A stretch of DNA of 64,000 nt, taken from assembly GCA_004322275.1 (NCBI GenBank), contig SCTA01000018.1, positions 1 to 64,000 of the forward strand, given 5' to 3'. The stretch is from a bacterium. Lineage in GTDB: Bacteria; Desulfobacterota; Deferrisomatia; Deferrisomatales; BM512. The translations under genes and the position numbers were made by a program. Below, piece after piece: positions 1 through 7,982 of this stretch (within the stretch, counting starts at the first letter, position 1; each line of letters starts with the position of its first letter). The notes beneath the pieces were generated by a model. That model was not told the origin of the DNA and did not search any database. It saw nothing but the letters and a program-made list of their open reading frames with translations.

Positions 1-1
1 T

Positions 2-100
2 CACCTGTTTTTGAAGGAATGCGAATGGCGTTTCAATAACCCTGACCCAAAAGTTCAATTAGCTCAGGTAAAACAACTGGTTAGAGACTATTTAGGCTGA
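2..100 (+). pseudogene. 3' end of an IS1595-family transposase (cut by window edge)
   Basis: An open frame enters from the left edge and ends in TGA. It encodes 32 residues beginning HLFLKECEWRFN and ending VKQLVRDYLG. The HxFxxECEWRFN segment is the characteristic C-terminal signature of IS1595/ISXO2-type DDE transposases. Because only the tail is in the window, I cannot tell whether the element is intact. The stop codon is followed at once by a candidate terminal inverted repeat (101-117), as expected for the right end of such an element. Confidence 0.75.
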
Positions 101-117
101 TTATCTAGGACAGCCCC
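101..117. mobile_element. Candidate right terminal inverted repeat of the IS1595-type element
   Basis: The sequence TTATCTAGGACAGCCCC directly follows the transposase stop. Read inwards it begins GGGGCTGTCC, which fits the GG-CTGTCC ends of IS1595-family elements. The matching left end would lie outside the window, so this is an inference from position and sequence type. Confidence 0.55.
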
Positions 118-146
118 TAAGAAAAAGTAGTTGTTAAAACTACCTT

Positions 147-184
147 CGAGCCGATAAGCGAATAATTACCCGCTTATCGGCGAG
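147..184. repeat. Hairpin repeat, copy 1 (GCCGATAAGC palindrome)
   Basis: GCCGATAAGCG and CGCTTATCGGC form a perfect 11-bp stem around a 10-nt AT-rich loop (150-181). The same palindrome with the same flanks (cgagccgataagc ... gcttatcggcgagcct) recurs at 41921-41961. It is an interspersed palindromic element that could also act as a terminator. Confidence 0.7.
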
Positions 185-401
185 CCTTGTTTCCGTCCCC
201 TTCGGGCCCGTACGCGGCGCAACGAGTGGAGGCGTCGGGCCGGCGCGGGGTCTTAGCGAAGCGTAAGCGGAGCGGGTGCCCCGTACGGCCCAGCCGGAAC
301 GAAGTGGTCGCGCCAAAGGCGCGAGCGACGGGTCCGGGCTGAGTTTTGGGCCACCTTTTGCTCACTCAAAAGGTGGCTGGGAGCGCGAGGCAAAGCCTCG
401 C
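185..401. repeat. GC-rich palindromic intergenic region between IS end and phosphohexomutase gene
   Basis: There is no credible gene here. The region is full of short hairpins, for example CCACCTTTTG/CAAAAGGTGG around 352-376 and GCGAGGC/GCCTCGC around 385-400. It also has GAAGCG/AGCGGAGCGGG-style sequence like that after the matching palindrome near 42 kb. It looks like an accumulation of interspersed repeats next to an insertion element. Confidence 0.5.
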
Positions 402-437
402 AAACGTAGACCGGCGGGCCGAGCCCGCCCTACGTTT
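402..437 (-). terminator. Palindrome downstream of the phosphohexomutase gene
   Basis: AAACGTA...TACGTTT with an inner GGCGGG/CCCGCC stem forms a strong hairpin 11 bp beyond the stop codon of the minus-strand phosphohexomutase gene. It lacks a long U tract, so it may be a repeat that serves as a transcription end or mRNA-stabilising hairpin rather than a classic intrinsic terminator. Confidence 0.4.
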
Positions 438-447
438 CTGTAAAATT

Positions 448-1794
448 TCAGCCTATCAGTTCCAGCAATTCCGCCGTCTTCTCCCTGAGCAGCCCCTCAT
501 CCCCCCGGCTTTCGACGTTGAGCCGTATCACCGGCTCGGTGTTGGAGGAACGCAGGTTAAAGCGCCACTTCGGGAATTCGAGGCTGATGCCGTCGGTCTC
601 GTCCACGTTCAGCGCCGAGGGCTCGTACTTCTCCCGCACCCGCCTTATCGCCGCCGCCTGATCGACCACCCGGCGGTTTATCTCGCCGCTGACGGGGAAA
701 CGCGTCTGCATAGCCTTGACCATTTTCGAGAGTTTCTGGCCGGTGTCGCTCATCAGCCCCGCCACCAGCAGCCACGGTATCATCCCGCTGTCGCAGTAGG
801 AAAAGGAGCGGAAGTAGTGATGCGCGCTCATCTCGCCGCCGTAGACCCCGTCCACCTGCCTCATTTTCTCTTTTATGAAGGCGTGGCCGCTCTTGCACTT
901 TACCGTCTCGCCCCCCGCGCTGCGGACTATCTCCTCGGTGTTCCACAGGAGCCTGGGGTCGTGGATTATCTTTCCGCCGGGGTATTTTTTCAGCATCGCG
1001 GCGGCTAGCAGGCCGACGAGGTAGTACCCCTCGATGAACCCTCCCTCCTCGTCGAAGAAAAAACACCTGTCGAAATCGCCGTCCCAGGCTACCCCGAAAT
1101 CCGCGCCGCTTTTTTGCACCGCGCTCCTCGTGGCCTCGCGGTTTTCGGGGAGGATGGGGTTGGGGACGCCGCTGGGAAAGGTTCCGTCGGGCTCGTGGTT
1201 TATCCTCACGAACTCGAAGGGCAGCTTTTCCGCAAGCTCATCCACGACCGGCCCCGCGCAGCCGTTGCCGGAGTTGGCCACTATCCGCAGTTTTTTCAGC
1301 TTGGGGATGTCGACGTAGCCGAGAAGATGGGCTATGTAGTCTTTGCGGGTGTCGAGGAGGGTGATATTTCCGCCGGTGCGGGGGGGGCCGAAGCCTCCGG
1401 CCTGCGCCATCCGCCCTATCTCCATCAGCCCGGTGTCGGCGCTTACCGGCCTTCCCTCTTCGCGGACGAACTTCATCCCGTTGTAATCGGCGGGGTTGTG
1501 GCTGGCCGTGACCATCACGCCGCCGTCCATTTTCTCGTGGAAGGTGGCGAAATAGACCTCCTCGGTGCCGCAGAGCCCGATGTCGAAGACGCTTGCGCCC
1601 TCGTCGGCCATTCCCCGCGCCAGCGAAGAGGAGAGGGAGACGCCGGAGGGGCGGATGTCTCTGCCGATTATCGCCCTTTTCAGCTTGTAAAGCCTGACGA
1701 AAGCCCTGCCTATCGAGTAGGCGAAATCGGCGTCGAGCTCGTCGGGAACGCGGCCGCGTACGTCGTAGGCTTTGAAGGCTGAAAGGGTTTTCAT
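448..1794 (-). CDS. manB: Phosphomannomutase/phosphoglucomutase (AlgC/ManB-type)
   Basis: This 448-aa alpha-D-phosphohexomutase interconverts hexose 6- and 1-phosphates and so supplies precursors for GDP-mannose or UDP-glucose. The full family layout is visible: N-terminal YDVRG, the active-site serine loop TASHNPADYNG (Ser about 98), the metal loop DGDFDR (about 238-243), the sugar-binding GEMSAHHYF (about 320-328) and the phosphate-binding RSSNTEP near the C-terminus. GEMSAHH is typical of bifunctional PMM/PGM enzymes. It lies 10 bp after ugd at the distal end of the polysaccharide locus, which fits sugar-nucleotide supply. Whether mannose or glucose phosphate is the main substrate cannot be read from sequence. 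Confidence 0.9.
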   Translation of the reverse strand: MKTLSAFKAYDVRGRVPDELDADFAYSIGRAFVRLYKLKRAIIGRDIRPSGVSLSSSLARGMADEGASVFDIGLCGTEEVYFATFHEKMDGGVMVTASHNPADYNGMKFVREEGRPVSADTGLMEIGRMAQAGGFGPPRTGGNITLLDTRKDYIAHLLGYVDIPKLKKLRIVANSGNGCAGPVVDELAEKLPFEFVRINHEPDGTFPSGVPNPILPENREATRSAVQKSGADFGVAWDGDFDRCFFFDEEGGFIEGYYLVGLLAAAMLKKYPGGKIIHDPRLLWNTEEIVRSAGGETVKCKSGHAFIKEKMRQVDGVYGGEMSAHHYFRSFSYCDSGMIPWLLVAGLMSDTGQKLSKMVKAMQTRFPVSGEINRRVVDQAAAIRRVREKYEPSALNVDETDGISLEFPKWRFNLRSSNTEPVIRLNVESRGDEGLLREKTAELLELIG

Positions 1795-1804
1795 GATCGT
1801 CTCC

Positions 1805-3139
1805 CTATTTTTTCGCCGGTTTCACGAAGGGTCTTCCAATGCAGTGATAGGCGAACCCCTCTTCTGCCACGTCTTTGGGCTCGTAAAGGTTTCTTCCGTC
1901 GTAGATCGTCCTGCCCCGCATCGTCTCCCGGAGGAGGTCGAAATCCGTGGAGCGAAACTCGCTCCACTCGGTGCAGATCAGGAGAGCGTCCACCCCCTTC
2001 GCCGCCTCGTACTGTCTTTCGACCAGCTCGACCTCCGTCAGGCCGAGCCTGCAAAAGGCCGCCCCCGCAGTCTCCCTCGATTCCGGGTCGAACCCCTTCA
2101 CCTTCGCGCCTCTGGTGCATAGCTCTCGTATCAGGTCGATGGCGGGAGCCTCGCGCACGTCGTCGGTGCGCGGCTTGAAGGAAAGCCCCCAGACCCCGAA
2201 GGTCCGCCCCTTTAAGTCTTCCTCGAATTCCTTTTCAATCAAGGGCAAAAAGAAATAACGCTGGGCGTCGTTGACCCCGTCTACCGCGCGGCAGATGAGG
2301 GGCGGCACGCCGTGAAGCTCGGCCAGATGGGAGAGCGCCCTTATGTCCTTCGGAAAACAGCTTCCGCCGTAGCCGAGGCCGGGAAAGAGGAACTTGCTGC
2401 CTATGCGCTGGTCGGAGCCGACGCCCCTCCTTACGTGGTTTACGTCCGCGCCCACCGCCTGACAAATCTTGGCTATCTCGTTCATAAGGCTGATTCTGGT
2501 GGCCAGCATGGCGTTAGCCGCGTATTTGGTCATCTCGGCGGATTCCGGGTCCATCACCATCAGCCTGTCGCCGGTGCGCATGAAGGGCGAATAGATCGTG
2601 CGCATGAGGTCGGCACCCTTTTCGCTCCGGACCCCCACGACTATGCGGTCGGGGCGCATGAAATCCTCCACCGCCGCGCCCTCTTTCAGGAACTCGGGGT
2701 TGCTTATCACCTCTACGGGATGCTTCGCGTACTCGGCGAAGATCTTCTCCACCCTGCGGTTGGTGCCGACGGGGACCGTGGACTTTATGATCACCGTCTT
2801 GGGCTCCTCCAGCGCCTCCGCCACGTCCCGGGCGGCCTTGTCTATATAGGAGAGGTCGGCACAGCCGTCGTCGCCCTGCGGGGTCCCGACGGCGAGGAAG
2901 ATAACCTTCGACTCGCGGACCATTGCGGCGGTGGAGTTGGTGAAGGAAAGCCTCCCCTCCCGGAGGTTGCGTTCGAGAAGCTCCTCTATGCCCGGCTCGT
3001 AGTAGTGGGCCTCTCCCCTTTTGAGAAGCTCTATCGCCCTTTCGCTGATATCGGCGACGATTACGGCGTTACCCATCTCGCTCAGGCAGGTTCCGGCGAC
3101 AAGACCGACGTAGCCCGCGCCTACGACTCCAATTTTCAT
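1805..3139 (-). CDS. ugd: UDP-glucose 6-dehydrogenase
   Basis: A 444-aa NAD-dependent enzyme that oxidises UDP-glucose to UDP-glucuronate in the cytoplasm. The start is placed at MKIGVVGAGYVGL because AGGAGG lies just upstream of this ATG and would be inside the frame if an earlier codon were used. Visible features are the N-terminal Rossmann motif GAGYVG, the STVPVGT strand, the SNPEFLKEG substrate loop and the catalytic cysteine in GYGGSCFPKD (Cys about 261). It sits 10 bp upstream of manB. UDP-GlcA is the substrate of the UDP-glucuronate 4-epimerase encoded further along the same locus. Confidence 0.93.
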   Translation of the reverse strand: MKIGVVGAGYVGLVAGTCLSEMGNAVIVADISERAIELLKRGEAHYYEPGIEELLERNLREGRLSFTNSTAAMVRESKVIFLAVGTPQGDDGCADLSYIDKAARDVAEALEEPKTVIIKSTVPVGTNRRVEKIFAEYAKHPVEVISNPEFLKEGAAVEDFMRPDRIVVGVRSEKGADLMRTIYSPFMRTGDRLMVMDPESAEMTKYAANAMLATRISLMNEIAKICQAVGADVNHVRRGVGSDQRIGSKFLFPGLGYGGSCFPKDIRALSHLAELHGVPPLICRAVDGVNDAQRYFFLPLIEKEFEEDLKGRTFGVWGLSFKPRTDDVREAPAIDLIRELCTRGAKVKGFDPESRETAGAAFCRLGLTEVELVERQYEAAKGVDALLICTEWSEFRSTDFDLLRETMRGRTIYDGRNLYEPKDVAEEGFAYHCIGRPFVKPAKK

Positions 3140-3177
3140 CTTTTTTCCTCCTCGCATCCGGCTTTTGGCCCGCTTTT

Positions 3178-3265
3178 GCCGCTCATCAATCGCAAAATCC
3201 TCGACGTAGTCCCGCTACGACTGCGGTTTTGCTCACTCTTCGCGACAAAATCGCTCTCAAAATCC
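3178..3265. repeat. Structured intergenic element (family copy near ugd)
   Basis: Between the DUF362 gene and ugd. Read on the minus strand it shows an apical hairpin CGTAG-CGGGA-CTACG flanked by a GCAAAA/TTTTGC stem. The layout CGCAGT-[apical stem]-TCGAG matches the elements at 39325, 41231, 44206, 47117 and 50300, although the stems are different in sequence. No gene is visible in this gap. Confidence 0.5.
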
Positions 3266-3309
3266 GGCGCGATCCCCGAAAAAAGGCCCGCCATAGACAG
3301 GCCCTGGCT

Positions 3310-4593
3310 TTATTTGCATTTGCGGCCGCGCCGGGCCGAGATCTCGGGAGCCTCCATCACCGTCGTCCCCAGGACGCCGAAGGCGTCGCGGATCATCTTC
3401 GCGGTGGTCTTGTCAAGCATGGCTCCCGTTTCGCCGACGTCGCTCCAGCCCTTCGCCGTGAGGTCGTTCGGGTCTATCGCCTTCTCCTCCCAGTTCTGGA
3501 AGAGTTTCCCCCAGGGGCTTTCCAGCACCTTTTTCACCCTCTCGTAGTTCGCAGGATACCAGTACATGTCGTGGTAGAGGACGGAGGCGATGTAGGACCA
3601 CGGGGCGAGGAAGGTCTTCAGCGACCACTCCACCGGGCCCTTCAGCGGCCCCCAGTAGATCAGGTGCTGCATTTTGGAGGCGAAGGTCATCTTCTTGAAG
3701 GGGCCGGTGAAGTTCCAGCGCTTTTCCAGAAGGTTCGAGTCTCCCTCGATGGAGATCTTCTTTATGTCGCCGCAGCCGAGCCCCCTCTCGTGGGCGAGGC
3801 GAATAAACTTGATGTCCCGGAGCGGGTCGAAACCCATCAGGTACGCCGCCACCGCGTCTATCGCCACCTGATCCTCCGAGGCGAGAAGGACGTTGCCGAT
3901 ATGGGGTATCATGCAGCGGGGGCCGGGGCCGTCGCCCGCGAAGGTGCCGTCCATCACCGCGAAAACCCCCCTGTGTATCTTCTTCTGGATCATCAGGAGA
4001 TCAACGAGGGTCTCGTGGATAACCGGGTGGGTCCAGTGGCGGTGCTCGTTAAGAAGTCCGCCGAAGGCGTTTTTCATCGCGCCGGTGGTCGTTGTAAAGA
4101 CGTGGGTCTTGACCGTCGGCAGGTGGATTATGTTCTCGCCGATGAACCTCTTCGGAATCCGAAACCCCTTGGGGTAGACCTTGCCGAGGCAGAGAAACTC
4201 CTTCGTCAGGTCGCCCACCGCGTCGCGTACGTCTATCCACTCCTCTCCTTCGTAGAGGTGGACGTTGCGCAGCCCGTGCGCCCTGATAACGTCGATATGC
4301 TTGTTTTCGCACTCGCCGAGGTGGGCGTCGATGACGACCGTGCGGTTGTGGCAGCCGTGTATCAGCGCCGGGTCGAAGCCGTCGCGCTTCATCGCGCGGA
4401 TTACCCCGTCGAGTTGCCAGGGGGTGGTCGAGCTTCCGGGATAGAAGAAATGCCAGCTAATGTTGATCTTCAGCGCGGTATCGGCGTCCTTGGGAAGGTA
4501 TGCCTGATAATCCGCCAGATTCATAAGTTTGTGGTAATCGCCCAGAACCGTCTCCGGGGAGGTTTTCAGTATCGCGACCTTTGAAGTGCTCAT
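3310..4593 (-). CDS. DUF362 domain protein
   Basis: The protein is about 427 aa and belongs to the DUF362 family, whose members often occur with iron-sulfur proteins but whose function is unsettled. Recognisable family segments are KINISWHFFYPGSSTTPW, DGTFAGDGPGPR, and a GNVLLASEDQVAIDAVAAYLMG stretch near the middle. No 4Fe-4S cysteine cluster is present, unlike many DUF362 proteins. An ATG three codons into the longest frame is chosen; AAGAG lies 8 nt upstream. The gene begins 12 bp after the prenyltransferase gene, so the two are likely cotranscribed. A role in modifying a lipid-linked intermediate is possible but only inferred. Confidence 0.75.
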   Translation of the reverse strand: MSTSKVAILKTSPETVLGDYHKLMNLADYQAYLPKDADTALKINISWHFFYPGSSTTPWQLDGVIRAMKRDGFDPALIHGCHNRTVVIDAHLGECENKHIDVIRAHGLRNVHLYEGEEWIDVRDAVGDLTKEFLCLGKVYPKGFRIPKRFIGENIIHLPTVKTHVFTTTTGAMKNAFGGLLNEHRHWTHPVIHETLVDLLMIQKKIHRGVFAVMDGTFAGDGPGPRCMIPHIGNVLLASEDQVAIDAVAAYLMGFDPLRDIKFIRLAHERGLGCGDIKKISIEGDSNLLEKRWNFTGPFKKMTFASKMQHLIYWGPLKGPVEWSLKTFLAPWSYIASVLYHDMYWYPANYERVKKVLESPWGKLFQNWEEKAIDPNDLTAKGWSDVGETGAMLDKTTAKMIRDAFGVLGTTVMEAPEISARRGRKCK

Positions 4594-4605
4594 TCTCACC
4601 GCTCT

Positions 4606-5457
4606 TTAACGTACTGTTCCGACAAGGAGATAACCGCAGATCAAAACCCAGAGCGCGACCGTGGCCAGAAGCTGTCCGTCGCCGAGGAAGGCTTCGGTTG
4701 GCGATTCCCCGCGCCCGAGGCTGTCCACGATGTACCAGTAGCGAAAAATCCCGAAGAGGACGACGGGTATTGTCACCACCAGCTCGGGCCTCGCGCTCAT
4801 CACGAAGAGGCTGTAGAAGACCAGCGCCCCGGTGGCCGATATCTGGGCGTACCGGTTCACGAGATCCACCGAATAGTTTTTGAGCACCGTCCTCCCCTCG
4901 GAACCCATGAGGGAGAGCTCCTGCCTGCGCTTTATCGAGGCGAGGAAGAGGGCCAGAGAAAGGGTGGTTACGAACATCCACGCGGATACCGGCACGTCGA
5001 GCGCCCGGCCTCCGGCGAATACCCTGAGGACGAAGCTGGTCGCCACGACGAAGATGTCCACCACGGGGATGGTCTTGAGTTTAACCGTGTAAAGGACGTT
5101 GAGGGAAACGTACGCGACAATTACCCAGAAGACTTCCCTGAGGTAGAAAAACCCGGCGGCCTGCACCAGCACCAGAAACGACGCCAGCCAAAGAGCCGCG
5201 CCCGGCCTTACGGTTCCGCAGGCGATGGGCCGGAGTTTTTTCTTGGGGTGCAACCTGTCTTTTTCCGCGTCGCAGATGTCGTTTACGATGTAAACGGTCG
5301 AGGAAGCCGCGCAAAAGAGGAACATGGCGAAAAACGCCCGGAATACGGCCTGCGGATCGTCGAAAAGCCCCGTGAAGAGAAGCGGGGCCAGCACGAAACC
5401 GTTCTTTATCCATTGGGAGGGCCGAAGCAGCCTCCAGAGACCGTACGCCAAACGCAC
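4606..5457 (-). CDS. UbiA-family prenyltransferase, decaprenyl-phosphate phosphoribosyltransferase type
   Basis: A 283-aa polytopic membrane protein. The first aspartate-rich motif reads NDICDAEKDRLHPKKKLRPIA, which is the pattern of polyprenyl-phosphate:PRPP phosphoribosyltransferases (mycobacterial Rv3806c, UbiA-like) rather than of quinone or heme prenyltransferases. Such enzymes make polyprenyl-phosphoryl-5-phosphoribose, the precursor of lipid-linked ribose or arabinose. About eight hydrophobic segments are visible. The gene lies upstream of the DUF362 gene and is divergent from a GtrA gene, and a GtrA protein also accompanies this pathway in mycobacteria. No DprE1/DprE2 homologues are seen in this window. 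Confidence 0.8.
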   Translation of the reverse strand: MRLAYGLWRLLRPSQWIKNGFVLAPLLFTGLFDDPQAVFRAFFAMFLFCAASSTVYIVNDICDAEKDRLHPKKKLRPIACGTVRPGAALWLASFLVLVQAAGFFYLREVFWVIVAYVSLNVLYTVKLKTIPVVDIFVVATSFVLRVFAGGRALDVPVSAWMFVTTLSLALFLASIKRRQELSLMGSEGRTVLKNYSVDLVNRYAQISATGALVFYSLFVMSARPELVVTIPVVLFGIFRYWYIVDSLGRGESPTEAFLGDGQLLATVALWVLICGYLLVGTVR

Positions 5458-5577
5458 CTCATAACGCAGTCAGCGAAAACCTAAGGTTTGCGGGAGATAA
5501 TACTACGCAAACAAAACGGAAGTTAAGCGCCATCGGGCTTTTAATTTATCTTTCCAACCTGTTAGAATCCCGGCACC

Positions 5578-5979
5578 GTGGATATCCTGATTCTCTACAC
5601 CCTCTTCGCCGTAATCTCCTCCCTTGTGAACATAGGGAGTCAGGAGGTGTTTGTCCGCCTCTATCAGGGGGTTTTCCAGCTTCCCCTCGCGATGGCTTTC
5701 GGCACCGGGACGGGGCTTTTGGTAAAGTACGCGCTCGACAAGAAGTACATCTTCCGCTACCGCACAAAAAGCCTCTCCCACGACACCCGGCTCTTTATCT
5801 TATACACCTCGATGGGTCTTGTCACGACGGCGATATTCTGGGGATTCGAGCTGGCCTTCGACGCCCTCTTCGGGTCGAAGGCGATGCGCTACGCCGGCGC
5901 CGCCCTCGGCCTCGCGCTGGGCTATTTCATCAAATACCACCTGGACAAGAGATTCGTCTTTCGCAAGCCTAAAACTTAA
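5578..5979 (+). CDS. GtrA family membrane protein
   Basis: A 133-aa protein with four predicted membrane helices and two copies of the GtrA-type (K)Y-x-LDK-(K/R)-(Y/F)-IF/VF loop: KYALDKKYIFRY and KYHLDKRFVFRK. GtrA proteins are thought to move or handle polyprenyl-phosphate sugars. Translation probably starts at GTG 5578, because an in-frame TAG lies five codons upstream. No Shine-Dalgarno sequence is evident and a TAGAAT box ends 9 nt before the start, so a leaderless mRNA is possible. It is one of few plus-strand genes in the locus and overlaps the convergent galE by 11 bp. Confidence 0.8.
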   Translation: MDILILYTLFAVISSLVNIGSQEVFVRLYQGVFQLPLAMAFGTGTGLLVKYALDKKYIFRYRTKSLSHDTRLFILYTSMGLVTTAIFWGFELAFDALFGSKAMRYAGAALGLALGYFIKYHLDKRFVFRKPKT

Positions 5980-6949
5980 GTTTCTTCTCCCACTCCCAGG
6001 CCGTCCGGACTATCTCGCCGATATCCGCGAAACGGGGTTTCCACCCCAACTCCCTTTTAATCTTCCCGCTGTCGGCCACCAGCATCGGGGGGTCTCCCGG
6101 CCGCCTGCCGCTCTCCTCCACCGCGAAAGCCGCCCCGGTGATCCGCCTGACGGACTCTATTACCTCCCTCACCGAATGTCCCGCGCCGTTGCCGCAGTTG
6201 TAGACCCCTCCCGCTCCGCCCGAGAGGAGGGCTTCGAGGGCGAGAAGGTGCGCCGAGGCCAGATCGCTGACGTGCACGTAGTCCCGCACGCAGGTGCCGT
6301 CGGGGGTGGGATAGTCGGTTCCGAAAATCATCAGCTTTTCCCGCTCCCCCAGCGCCGTTTTGAGGGCTAGAGTGACGAGGTGGGAGGGATTTTGTCTGCA
6401 CTCTCCCGCCCGAAGGAGCGGATCGGCTCCGGCGGCGTTGAAATAGCGCAGCGAAACCGCCCTCCACCCCCCGGTTCTCGCCGCAAGATCGGCTATTATC
6501 CTCTCGCCCATCGCCTTGGTGGCGCCGTAGGGGTTTATCGGGGCGAGCGGAGCGGTTTCATCGACGGGCAGCCGGGCGGGAACGCCGTAAACCAGCGCCG
6601 AGGAGGAGAAAATGAAATTCTCCACCCCCTCCCGGACCGACGCTTCCAGAACGTTCAGGAGGTTCGCGACGTTGTTGCGGTAGTACTTGAGGGGATTTAA
6701 CACCGACTCTTCGGCCTCGATAGAGGCGGCCAGATGGATTACCGCCCCGGGCCTGAACCTTCGCACTGCTCGGGCAAGCGCCTCCCCGTCGCCGGTGTCG
6801 CCCTCCTCGCATTCCGCGAAGACGGCGAAGCGGTTTCCCGTGGAGAAGTTGTCGAAGGCCAGAGGTTCGTAACCGGCGTCAACGAGGGCAAGAACGACGT
6901 GGCTGCCGATGTAGCCCGCGCCTCCGGTTACGAGAACGCGCCTTCCCAC
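5969..6949 (-). CDS. galE: UDP-glucose 4-epimerase
   Basis: A 326-aa extended short-chain dehydrogenase that interconverts UDP-Glc and UDP-Gal, possibly also the N-acetyl forms. The nucleotide-binding GGAGYIGSH motif is at the N-terminus, SSS (115-117) and YGATK (141-145) supply the catalytic triad, and the C-terminus holds YNCGNGAGHSV and RRPGDPPMLVADS, both typical of GalE. The start is GTG. It follows the UDP-glucuronate epimerase gene by 7 bp and is the last gene of the long polysaccharide transcription unit before the divergent GtrA gene. Confidence 0.9.
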   Translation of the reverse strand: MGRRVLVTGGAGYIGSHVVLALVDAGYEPLAFDNFSTGNRFAVFAECEEGDTGDGEALARAVRRFRPGAVIHLAASIEAEESVLNPLKYYRNNVANLLNVLEASVREGVENFIFSSSALVYGVPARLPVDETAPLAPINPYGATKAMGERIIADLAARTGGWRAVSLRYFNAAGADPLLRAGECRQNPSHLVTLALKTALGEREKLMIFGTDYPTPDGTCVRDYVHVSDLASAHLLALEALLSGGAGGVYNCGNGAGHSVREVIESVRRITGAAFAVEESGRRPGDPPMLVADSGKIKRELGWKPRFADIGEIVRTAWEWEKKLKF

Positions 6950-6956
6950 TATGTCG

Positions 6957-7970
6957 TCAGACCCCGTAGAAGGAGCGGTACCACTCTATAAAGCGGCGTA
7001 CGCCCTCCTCTATGGGGGTGGCGGGGCGAAAGCCAACGTCGGCCATCAGGTCGTCCACGTCGGCGTAGGTGGCGGGCACGTCGCCGGGCTGAAGGGGAAG
7101 CAGCTTCTTTTTCGCCTTCTTGCCGATAGCCTTTTCGATGACCTCTATGAGGTAGAGGAGTTCGACCGGGTTGTTGTTGCCGATGTTGTAAAGCCTGTAG
7201 GGGGCGAGGCTCGTTCCGGGATCGGGGTTGTCACCGCTCCACTGGGGGTTCGGGGCCGCGACGCGGTCGAGCGTTCTCATGACGCCCTCGACTATGTCGT
7301 CCACGTAGGTGAAATCGCGGCGCATGAGGCCGTGGTTGTAGACGTCTATCTCTTCGCTGGCCAGAATTTTCCTGGCGAAGATGAACATCGCCATGTCCGG
7401 CCTTCCCCAAGGCCCGTAGACGGTGAAGAAGCGAAGGCCCGTCGTCGGCAGCCGGTAGAGGTGGCTGTAGGAGTGGGCCATCAGCTCGTTGGCTTTCTTG
7501 GAGACGGCGTAGAGGGAAACAGGGTGATCCACGTTGTGGTGGATGGAAAAGGGCATCTTCGTGTTCGCGCCGTAAACCGAGGAGGAGGAGGCGTAGACAA
7601 GGTGCTCGACCTTGCTGTGCCTGCACCCCTCCAGTACGTTCACGAACCCCGCGAGGTTGGCCTCCACATAGGCGTGGGGTTTTTTAAGGGAGTACCGCAC
7701 TCCCGCCTGGGCGGCGAGGTTTACTACCCGCTCAAACCTTTCTTCGGCGAAGAGCTTCTCCATCCCCTCCCTGTCGGAGAGTTCCATTTTGACGAAGCGG
7801 AAGTTTTCTTTGGGCAAAAGCCGCGCCAGGCGCGCCTCTTTGAGGGTCACGTCGTAGTAGTCGTTGAGGTTGTCGAGTCCGACGATCTCGTCGCCCCTCG
7901 CCAGAAGCCGCTCGCTAAGGTGGGAGCCGATGAAACCAGCGGCGCCGGTAACCAGAATCTTCTTTTTCAT
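6957..7970 (-). CDS. UDP-glucuronate 4-epimerase (CapI/LspL type)
   Basis: A 337-aa extended SDR enzyme. It has GAAGFIGSH at the N-terminus, the YAVSK catalytic motif (Tyr about 154, Lys about 158), and the DNLNDYYD and [14 protein letters not shown] segments that mark UDP-glucuronate 4-epimerases. It would convert UDP-GlcA, made by Ugd, to UDP-GalA for the exopolysaccharide. It is located 12 bp after the WbpM-like gene and 7 bp before galE, so it is probably cotranscribed. Related UDP-GlcNAcA 4-epimerases are an alternative substrate assignment. Confidence 0.85.
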   Translation of the reverse strand: MKKKILVTGAAGFIGSHLSERLLARGDEIVGLDNLNDYYDVTLKEARLARLLPKENFRFVKMELSDREGMEKLFAEERFERVVNLAAQAGVRYSLKKPHAYVEANLAGFVNVLEGCRHSKVEHLVYASSSSVYGANTKMPFSIHHNVDHPVSLYAVSKKANELMAHSYSHLYRLPTTGLRFFTVYGPWGRPDMAMFIFARKILASEEIDVYNHGLMRRDFTYVDDIVEGVMRTLDRVAAPNPQWSGDNPDPGTSLAPYRLYNIGNNNPVELLYLIEVIEKAIGKKAKKKLLPLQPGDVPATYADVDDLMADVGFRPATPIEEGVRRFIEWYRSFYGV

Positions 7971-7982
7971 TATTTAACCGTT

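Noticed and set aside
557-1066. Long arginine-rich open frames overlapping the phosphohexomutase and many other genes
   Set aside because: They are opposite- or shifted-frame readings of GC-rich coding sequence, with low-complexity Arg/Gly/Pro composition and no recognisable family.
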